This document shows positions 58,445 through 64,000 of a stretch of 64,000 bases of DNA, piece by piece. The stretch is from NCBI RefSeq assembly GCF_014201115.1, contig NZ_JACHDO010000001.1, positions 5,766,001 to 5,830,000 of the forward strand, written 5' to 3'. This DNA is from Nocardiopsis metallicus. GTDB lineage: Bacteria > Actinomycetota > Actinomycetes > Streptosporangiales > Streptosporangiaceae. Made by a program: the position numbers and the translations under genes. The notes under the pieces were generated by a model. It had not been told where the DNA came from. It did not search any database and worked only from the letters and a program-made list of their open reading frames with translations. How positions within the stretch are numbered: position 1 is the first letter of the stretch; every line of letters begins with the position of its first letter.

Positions 58445-59296
58445 ATGCGGAACCAGGGAGAACGGCCGGCCCACGAGCACGGCCTGGAAGCCGCGCTCCA
58501 CGCGGCGGGTGCGCCCGTACCCGAACAGGCCGCCGTACACGGGGTCGTCGAACTGTCGGCGGCCACCCGGACCCCGTGGCAGGCGGGGATCGGCGTGATC
58601 GCGCCCTACGACTTCGCGCTCGACCGCGAACTGTGGCGCTGGGCGCCCGACGACGTCTCGTTGCACGTCACCCGCCTGCCGTACGTGCACGTCCCGGTGA
58701 CGGTCGACCAGGCCGCCGCCCTCAGCAAGGGCAAGAGCGTGACCAGGGCGGTCCGCGCGCTCCTGGCCCCCGAGCCCCTCGCGGTCGGCTACGCCTGCGC
58801 CTCGGGCAGCTTCGTCCACGGCGCGGCGGGCGAACGCGAACTCCACCGGACCATGCTGGCCGCGGGCGCACCGGCCGCCGTCACCACCTCCGGAGCGCTG
58901 ATCCGCGCTCTGGAGACCCTGGGGACGGACCGGATCGCGGTGGTCACCCCGTACGTGGACAGCGTCACCGACCGCCTGCTCGCCTACCTCGCCGAACACG
59001 ACGTGGCGGTCACCTCCAGCGTCGGCCTCGGCCTGCTCAGCCACATCTGGAAGGTCACCTACGCCGAGGTCGCCCGCGCGGTGCACGAAGCCGATCACCC
59101 GGATGCGCAGGCCGTGTACATCAGCTGCACCAACGTCCTCACCTACGACATCATCGCGCCGCTGGAACGGGAACTGGGCAAACCGGTGATAGCGGCCAAC
59201 CAGGTCACCATGTGGGGCCTGCTGCGGGCCGCCGGACGACGGGCCGTGGCCCACGGACAGAGCCTGATCGACGTCGCGGCGCCCAGCGCCGCGTGA
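58445..59296 (+). CDS. Asp/Glu racemase-superfamily protein (maleate cis-trans isomerase-like), first copy
   Basis: A 283-residue member of the Asp/Glu/hydantoin racemase superfamily. The two catalytic cysteines are in VGYACASGSFVHG and AVYISCTNVLTYDIIAPLE; the family includes maleate isomerase and arylmalonate decarboxylase. The ATG at 58445 follows GGGAGG. It is one of two such genes in the cluster, 47 bases before the second. Confidence 0.85.
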   Translation: MRNQGERPAHEHGLEAALHAAGAPVPEQAAVHGVVELSAATRTPWQAGIGVIAPYDFALDRELWRWAPDDVSLHVTRLPYVHVPVTVDQAAALSKGKSVTRAVRALLAPEPLAVGYACASGSFVHGAAGERELHRTMLAAGAPAAVTTSGALIRALETLGTDRIAVVTPYVDSVTDRLLAYLAEHDVAVTSSVGLGLLSHIWKVTYAEVARAVHEADHPDAQAVYISCTNVLTYDIIAPLERELGKPVIAANQVTMWGLLRAAGRRAVAHGQSLIDVAAPSAA

Positions 59297-59343
59297 CCGC
59301 CGCCCGGAGGGCGTCAGCGCCTCGAACCGCAACGAGGAGAACC

Positions 59344-60093
59344 ATGACCCGTGTCGGAATCCTGTACCCCGGTTACAGCGCCGAGGACGACTACAAGACC
59401 TTCGCCGAACTGCTCGGCGGGGAGACCGAACTCCCCGTGGTGCACACGCTCATGCGCGAGGACGCCCACCGGGTGGACGCCCTGCTGGACGTCGGCAGCG
59501 AGGGCGTGCTCGCCGAGGGGGCGCGGGAGCTCGCCGCCATGGAGGTCGACTCCGCGGTATGGGCCTGCACGAGCGGAAGCTTCGTGTTCGGCTGGGAGGG
59601 TGCCCGGCGCCAGGTCCAGGGCGTGCGGAGCGTGACCGGGGCGCCGAGCTCCAGCACCTCCTTCGCCTTCGTGCACGCCCTGGCCCAGCTGGGCCTCTCC
59701 CGGGTCGCGATCGCCGCCACCTACCCGGACGACGTGGCCCAGCGCTTCGTGGAGTTCCTCACCGCGGCGGGCGTCACCGTGCTGTCCCTGGCCAGCCGCG
59801 GGATCGCCACCGCCGCCGAGGTGGGCGGCCTCGACCCGGACGAGGCGCTCGACTTCGTCATCTCCAACGACCACCCCAGGGCCGAGGCGGTCCTGGTCCC
59901 GGACACCGCCCTGCACAGCGCGGACCTCATCGAACCGATGGAGGCCCTGCTGGGCAAGACCGTGCTCACCGCCAACCAGGTGAGCGTCTGGGAGGGGCTC
60001 CGGCTCGCCGGTCGGTGCCAGGCCAGGCCGGGCCCGGGCACGCTCTTCCGTTCCGGGGCCTCCGCGGTCCGGAGCGCCTTCGCCGCCGGTTAA
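59344..60093 (+). CDS. Asp/Glu racemase-superfamily protein (maleate cis-trans isomerase-like), second copy
   Basis: A 249-residue relative of the preceding gene. The first catalytic Cys is in AVWACTSGSFVFGWEG, but the second position is occupied by VLVPDTALHSADLIEP, where the usual Cys is replaced by Asp. The enzyme may therefore work by one cysteine, as arylmalonate decarboxylases do, or act as a partner of the first. Start ATG at 59344 with AGGAG. Confidence 0.82.
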   Translation: MTRVGILYPGYSAEDDYKTFAELLGGETELPVVHTLMREDAHRVDALLDVGSEGVLAEGARELAAMEVDSAVWACTSGSFVFGWEGARRQVQGVRSVTGAPSSSTSFAFVHALAQLGLSRVAIAATYPDDVAQRFVEFLTAAGVTVLSLASRGIATAAEVGGLDPDEALDFVISNDHPRAEAVLVPDTALHSADLIEPMEALLGKTVLTANQVSVWEGLRLAGRCQARPGPGTLFRSGASAVRSAFAAG

Positions 60094-60187
60094 CCTCAGG
60101 GCCAGCCCGCGCCCGGTTCGTCACAGTCGTGCCGCGGCACCGTTGCCTCCGAAGACGACCCCGCAGCTCCGAAGAAAGGGAACCTCC

Positions 60188-60859
60188 ATGTCAGCCCCTG
60201 GTCAGCTCAGACCCGTCCCCCGGCGGTCCACCGCCGAGCTGATCGCCGACCAGCTGCGGTCCGCGATCATGTACGGCTCCCTCGCCCCCGGGGACCAGCT
60301 CGGCGAGGCCGAACTGGCGGGGCAGCTGGGGGTCAGCCGGGGTCCGCTCCGCGAGGCCATGCAGCGCCTGGTCCAGGAGGGCCTGCTCCGCAGCGAACGG
60401 CACAGGGGCCTGTTCGTGTGCGAGCTGACCCCCGACGACGTCCGGGACGTCTACGTGGCCCGCCTCGCGGTGGAACGCGCCGCCTGCGAGCTGATCATGC
60501 GCGGCAACCGCGGTGAGGCCCTGGCCCGCCTCACCCCCGCGGTGGACCGGCTGGCCGAGGCCGCCGCCAGCGGCGACCGGACCGCGATGAGCGACGCCGA
60601 CCAGGAGTTCCACCAGACCCTGGTCAGCTGCGCGGGCAACTCACGCCTGGAGCGCATGGCCCAGACCCTCCTGGTGGAGACCCGGATGTGCCTGACCGTG
60701 ATGCAGGACGTCTACCCCGAGCCCCAGGAGCTCCTGGACGAGCACCGGCGCATCCTGGACGCGATCGTGGAGGGCGCCGAGGAGCGTCTGCTGGAGCTGA
60801 TCGAGTCGCACATGGTCGACACCGTCGCCCGGATCAACGCCGAGTCCCCGACCCCGTAG
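60188..60859 (+). CDS. GntR family regulator, FCD subfamily, of the catabolic cluster
   Basis: A 223-residue regulator with winged helix AELIADQLRSAIMYGSLAPG, AELAGQLGVSRGPLREAMQR and FCD domain (EFHQTLVSCAGNSRLERMAQ, HRRILDAIVEGAEERLLELI). The ATG at 60188 follows AAAGGGAA. It ends the plus-strand arm of the cluster. It probably represses through the two GATTGTC-type operators in the divergent promoter, and its ligand should be a pathway acid. Confidence 0.88.
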   Translation: MSAPGQLRPVPRRSTAELIADQLRSAIMYGSLAPGDQLGEAELAGQLGVSRGPLREAMQRLVQEGLLRSERHRGLFVCELTPDDVRDVYVARLAVERAACELIMRGNRGEALARLTPAVDRLAEAAASGDRTAMSDADQEFHQTLVSCAGNSRLERMAQTLLVETRMCLTVMQDVYPEPQELLDEHRRILDAIVEGAEERLLELIESHMVDTVARINAESPTP

Positions 60860-61075
60860 CTCGGGTCCCAGCTCTGAGACCGGTCACCGCTCATCGCGGT
60901 TGGCCGCAATTGACGGAACCCCGTACCGGGGTCGATAAATCGGTTCGAGGAATTGTGCCTCGCGGGTTGCGTGCCGGTGGGTATTTCGTGCTAGCGTCCT
61001 TTTCGGGCGGCAGGGAAAGGCCATTTCGGACCCCAGTCGCACGAACCTCTGACGGACCTCCGCTAAGGACCCACG

Positions 61076-61858
61076 GTGACCGCACTCCACGGCTTCGCGA
61101 ACGCCTCCGGCGCGCGCACCGCCGTGCTGTCCGTCCCGGTCCGGCGCACCCTGTTGCTGCTCGGTCTGCTGTGCGGGGCCCTGGCGGCGCTCTGGCTCCT
61201 CGGATCCGCCTCCGCGCAGGCCGCGGAGGCCGAGGACCTTCCCCTGGCCGGTGGCACCGGTCTCGCGGAGACCACCGCACAGGGCGGGGGGACACTCGCT
61301 CCGCCAGAGCTGGCGCCAGAGCCGACGCTGGAGCCGGTCGTACCGGAACCGGCCGCCGAGGCCGTGGAACCGGTGCACGAGACCCTGGGCACCACTCTCG
61401 ACCAGGTCACCACCGAGGTCGGCGGGCACATCGACGAGACCGTCGCCCCCAGCGGTCCGGTCGGCACCGACAAGACTCCGGTGACCGCGCCTGACCAGGA
61501 GAGCGTCCCCCAGCGGACCGCTGCTCCGGCTGAGGAAGCCGAGCCGGAGCCCGAGACCGCCGTGCAGGTCCACGAGGGCCCCCACGTGTTGGACGGCCTC
61601 CCCGAAACCGGTGGCCCGGCCGAGCCCGCCGCGTCCGCGACCGTCGGCGCGACCACATCGGACGCCGACCCGGCCGAGCGCACGGCGTCCTCCAACGCCT
61701 CCGCGCACACCGGTACGGTCACCGGCCCCAACTGCGCGGACTTCCCGTCCCGCGCCGGCCTTCCCGCGCCGGCGCCCGGCCTCGACCAGGCCGCCCGGCA
61801 CTTCCTGCGCGCGGTCCCCAGCGCCGCCGCGGACGAGCCGACCTTCGCACCCGACTAG
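61076..61858 (+). CDS. Secreted Pro/Glu-rich protein
   Basis: A 260-residue protein. A signal peptide with a hydrophobic core (LLLLGLLCGALAALWLLGSA) at about residues 24-45 is followed by ASAQAAEAEDL with a plausible signal-peptidase site. The mature part is low-complexity and acidic (PELAPEPTLEPVVPEPAAEA), with two late Cys-free helices and one cysteine (GPNCADFPSR). An LPETG string at about residue 182 has no membrane helix or basic tail after it. Function unknown. A second secreted protein with similar composition follows. Confidence 0.65.
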   Translation: MTALHGFANASGARTAVLSVPVRRTLLLLGLLCGALAALWLLGSASAQAAEAEDLPLAGGTGLAETTAQGGGTLAPPELAPEPTLEPVVPEPAAEAVEPVHETLGTTLDQVTTEVGGHIDETVAPSGPVGTDKTPVTAPDQESVPQRTAAPAEEAEPEPETAVQVHEGPHVLDGLPETGGPAEPAASATVGATTSDADPAERTASSNASAHTGTVTGPNCADFPSRAGLPAPAPGLDQAARHFLRAVPSAAADEPTFAPD

Positions 61859-62161
61859 CGGGTCCTCTCCCCGTCGCCGCAGCGCGACGTCCGGCCCACG
61901 CACGGCCCCGCCCAGCCCCGGCTCCTCGCCTCTTCGCGAGTGACCGCCCGGACGCTCTGGGGACTGTCGTGAGCCCCGCTCTCCCGAGGCCCGCCCCACA
62001 GGCGTAACCGGTGGCAGAAGCGGAGTTCACGTCAGTCGGCGGCCCCTCGGACCACTGACTGAGAACCCCGGCCGGGAGACCCCTGGCACCGTCCGTCCCC
62101 AGCGAGGACTCCCGGCCGGGCCGCACACGCGAACGACCGAACACCGACTTTGAGGACTCCC

Positions 62162-62944
62162 ATGTTCGACAACACCCGTACCTCGGCCCGGACCCTGCTG
62201 ATCGCCGCCACCACCGCCGGCTTCGTCGCCCTCGGCGGCGGTCTGGCCTCCGCGGACACCCTCGACCGCGTCGCCAACCCGGGCACGGTCAACAAGGTCG
62301 CCAACCCGGGCACGGTCAACAAGGTCGCCAACCCGGGCACGGTCAACAAGATCACCGCTCCGGGCGTCGCCGACCCGGACGTCAGTGTTCCGCAGGTCGA
62401 GCTCCCCGAGGCCCCCGAGGCCCCCGAGGTCACCGCACCCGACACCAACGGTGTCGCGGACTCCGCGCAGGAGCTGGCCGACAGTGCCGACGCGACCGTC
62501 CCGCAGGTGAACGCCCCGGAGCCGAGCACCGACGAGTACACCGCCGCTGCCCGCGGCGTCACCTACTCCGTGCTCTACGCCGTCACCGTGGCCCGTGGAG
62601 ACGCCGAGGCCGTCGCCTTCGAGGCAGCTTCCGTGACGGGCCAGGTCCTGGACGGCGTCGACACCGACACCGACATCGACCTGGAGGTCGTCGACGCCCT
62701 GCCTGGGACCGACGGCCTCGCCGAGCTCCCCGAGGCGGCTGACGTCGAGGGTGCGACCGAAGCAGTCGAGCTGCCCGACGCGGCCGACGTCGACGCCGGG
62801 GCACTGTCCGAGGCCCCCGGCGTCGAGGAGGTCGAGGACGCCGTCGGCGGCGCCCCGTCCGACCTGGCCGACCCCGACGCCGTGGACACCGGCCTCGTCG
62901 GCGCCGAGGCCCCGGACACCGACCTGCCCGGCGGTCTGCTCTAA
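62162..62944 (+). CDS. Secreted acidic protein with VANPGTVNK repeats
   Basis: A 260-residue protein with a signal peptide (SARTLLIAATTAGFVALGGG, then LASADT). Three perfect copies of the nonapeptide VANPGTVNK follow, then a long acidic region poor in aromatic residues, with a short predicted helix (YTAAARGVTYSVLYAVTVAR) in the middle. It resembles no family I know. The ATG is at 62162. Together with the previous gene it is a candidate surface protein of the mycelium or spore, which is a guess. Confidence 0.65.
   Translation: MFDNTRTSARTLLIAATTAGFVALGGGLASADTLDRVANPGTVNKVANPGTVNKVANPGTVNKITAPGVADPDVSVPQVELPEAPEAPEVTAPDTNGVADSAQELADSADATVPQVNAPEPSTDEYTAAARGVTYSVLYAVTVARGDAEAVAFEAASVTGQVLDGVDTDTDIDLEVVDALPGTDGLAELPEAADVEGATEAVELPDAADVDAGALSEAPGVEEVEDAVGGAPSDLADPDAVDTGLVGAEAPDTDLPGGLL
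62270..62350 (+). repeat. Three 27-bp tandem repeats in coding sequence
   Basis: The 27-base unit beginning GTCGCCAACCCGGGCACGGT is repeated three times without a mismatch, encoding VANPGTVNK. Identity at the DNA level suggests recent expansion or slippage. Confidence 0.9.
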
Positions 62945-63342
62945 AGAGCCCAAGGACCGCGTGCCCCGTTCGCTGAGCGGGCGCACGCGGCCTCGGGCGG
63001 CGTGTGAGCCGCTCCGCCCAGACGGAGGCGTCCGTGGAACCGTGGGGGTTCGCGGCGCGCTTCCGGCGGGGCGCAGGGGGCACGGGAGGAGCCCCCAGCC
63101 GCCCGAGGCACCTCCAGCGGCTCCGGGGAAGAAGGAAGGCGGGTTCGCGGCCGGGCGGGCTGTCGCGGACCCCTTCCCCGGAGCCGCGCCCTCTCCTCGT
63201 TACCCGGGCCGCGGGCCCCGGGGCGTCCTTTCCATGTCCGAAACCCGCCTTTCCCCTTATCGCTCCTCGCAGTTTTGGCGCCCCTTTTCCCGGGCGCCGT
63301 TTCATGCTTTCGGAAACAAAGGGGGACAGGCGGGAATCCGGA
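62945..63342. other. 398-base intergenic region without a gene
   Basis: No supported gene or RNA. It separates the secreted protein from the convergent dehydrogenase gene. A GC-rich stretch with runs of C and G between 63060 and 63200 may be a transcription end, but I see no clean hairpin. Confidence 0.6.
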
Positions 63343-64000
63343 TCAGCTGAGTCCGCCGATGCCCACGTACTTGGTGTCCAGGAACTCGTCGATGCCGACC
63401 CGGCCGCCCTCACGGCCCAGACCCGAGTGCTTGACCCCGCCGAACGGCGCCGCCGGGTTGGACACCACGCCCTGGTTGAGGCCGACCATGCCGGTCTCCA
63501 GGGCCTCGCTGACCCGCATCGCCCGGTTGAGGTCCCGGGTGTACAGGTAGCTGACCAGGCCGAACTCGGTGTCGTTGGCGGCCCGGACCGCTTCCTCCTC
63601 GGTCTCGAAGGTCAGTACCGGGGCCACCGGTCCGAAGATCTCGGTGTTGGACAGCTCCGCGGCGAAGGGCACGTCGGCGAGCACCGTCGGCTGGTAGAAG
63701 TGCCCGGGGCCCTCGCCCGCGCCGCCGCCGACGAGCACGCGCGCGCCCCGCTCCACGGCGTCGTCCACCAGGCTCTGCACCTTCTGCCGGGCCTTGTCGT
63801 CGATCAGCGGTCCCACGTCGGCGTTCTCGTCCAGCCCCCGGCCCAGCCGCAGCGCGCCCATGCGCTCGCTGAGCCGCCGGGAGAACTCCTCCGCGATCCC
63901 GGACTGCGCGTAGATCCGGTTTGCCGCCGTGCAGGCCTCACCGATGTTGCGCATCTTGGCGAGCATCGCCCCGTCCACCGCGGCGCCCAGGTCGGCGTCG
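63343..64000 (-). CDS. gabD: Succinate-semialdehyde dehydrogenase-type ALDH (partial)
   Basis: The C-terminal 218 residues of an NAD(P)-dependent aldehyde dehydrogenase; the 5' part lies beyond the window. The catalytic cysteine is in RNIGEACTAANRIYAQ, followed by NADVGPLIDDKARQKVQSLV, the EIFGPVAPV motif with its conserved Glu-Ile-Phe-Gly-Pro, and a GabD-like C-terminus (PFGGVKHSGLGREGG, EFLDTKYVGIG). The CTAANR context and the end sequence match succinate-semialdehyde dehydrogenase better than betaine or general ALDH. Confidence 0.82.
   Translation of the reverse strand, partial: DADLGAAVDGAMLAKMRNIGEACTAANRIYAQSGIAEEFSRRLSERMGALRLGRGLDENADVGPLIDDKARQKVQSLVDDAVERGARVLVGGGAGEGPGHFYQPTVLADVPFAAELSNTEIFGPVAPVLTFETEEEAVRAANDTEFGLVSYLYTRDLNRAMRVSEALETGMVGLNQGVVSNPAAPFGGVKHSGLGREGGRVGIDEFLDTKYVGIGGLS

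Noticed and set aside
61619..61640. LPETG string in the secreted protein, possible sortase signal
   Set aside because: No hydrophobic segment and basic tail follow, so it is not a valid C-terminal cell-wall sorting signal.
62270..62350. Three 27-bp direct repeats as a possible CRISPR or attachment array
   Set aside because: There are no spacers and the repeats are in frame within a gene.

Overview
The window is high-GC actinomycete chromosome. The tRNA-deaminase/SRP RNA/dnaX/ybaB/recR/lysC/asd gene order, a mycothiol-type isomerase, several XRE(DUF5753)-DUF397 pairs, many GTG starts and the dispersed insertion sequences fit a filamentous actinobacterium. Protein style suggests a Nocardiopsis-like member of the Streptosporangiales, but the genus is an inference. 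A parS-like site and dnaX/recR suggest the origin-proximal chromosome.

Core left arm (1-22 kb): two TadA-associated proteins and tadA, tRNA-Ser(CGA), a PadR regulator with an FadH-type reductase, pyruvate oxidase, tRNA-Ser(GGA), SRP RNA, dnaX, a TetR regulator divergent from a small DUF6243-like gene, an intact IS30-family element, a PCMT-like methyltransferase, an Old Yellow Enzyme divergent from its probable MerR regulator, ybaB-recR, lysC-asd, a GntR/UTRA regulator and two small genes.

Accessory island (about 22.2-40.5 kb): it is bracketed by near-identical paired DnaA-box motifs. It holds a three-gene ABC exporter operon; a dprA-like gene with a ComF/phosphoribosyltransferase-like partner (ShosTA-like) whose frame is broken by one TGA; and a three-gene operon of a zinc-knuckle protein, an APH-like kinase and an archaeal-type nucleotidyltransferase. 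The kinase gene is split by an ISAs1-family element that is itself split by an IS3-family element. Both target duplications can be read, and both host genes return to frame when the insertions are removed on paper. Two XRE/DUF397 regulatory loci follow, one clipped by an IS66-family element with an 8-bp duplication, then small hypothetical genes and a HATPase-type anti-sigma-like protein.

Core right arm (40.6-64 kb): a pyruvate dehydrogenase E1alpha-E1beta-E2 operon with a palindrome over its promoter and a GntR/FCD gene upstream; a PAP2 phosphatase; a CopB-type copper ATPase with CsoR-like operators; a parS-like site; VTC and DUF4956 genes; a membrane acidic protein with a two-component system; and a DevR-like regulator. 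Then comes a catabolic cluster (amidase, 2-hydroxyacid dehydrogenase, DUF3830, two maleate-isomerase-like proteins, GntR/FCD) with two matching operators in its divergent promoter. Two secreted proteins and a truncated succinate-semialdehyde dehydrogenase end the window.

The most interesting material is the accessory island: the ShosTA-like pair with a nonsense codon, and the IS-disrupted three-gene operon that may be an undescribed system.
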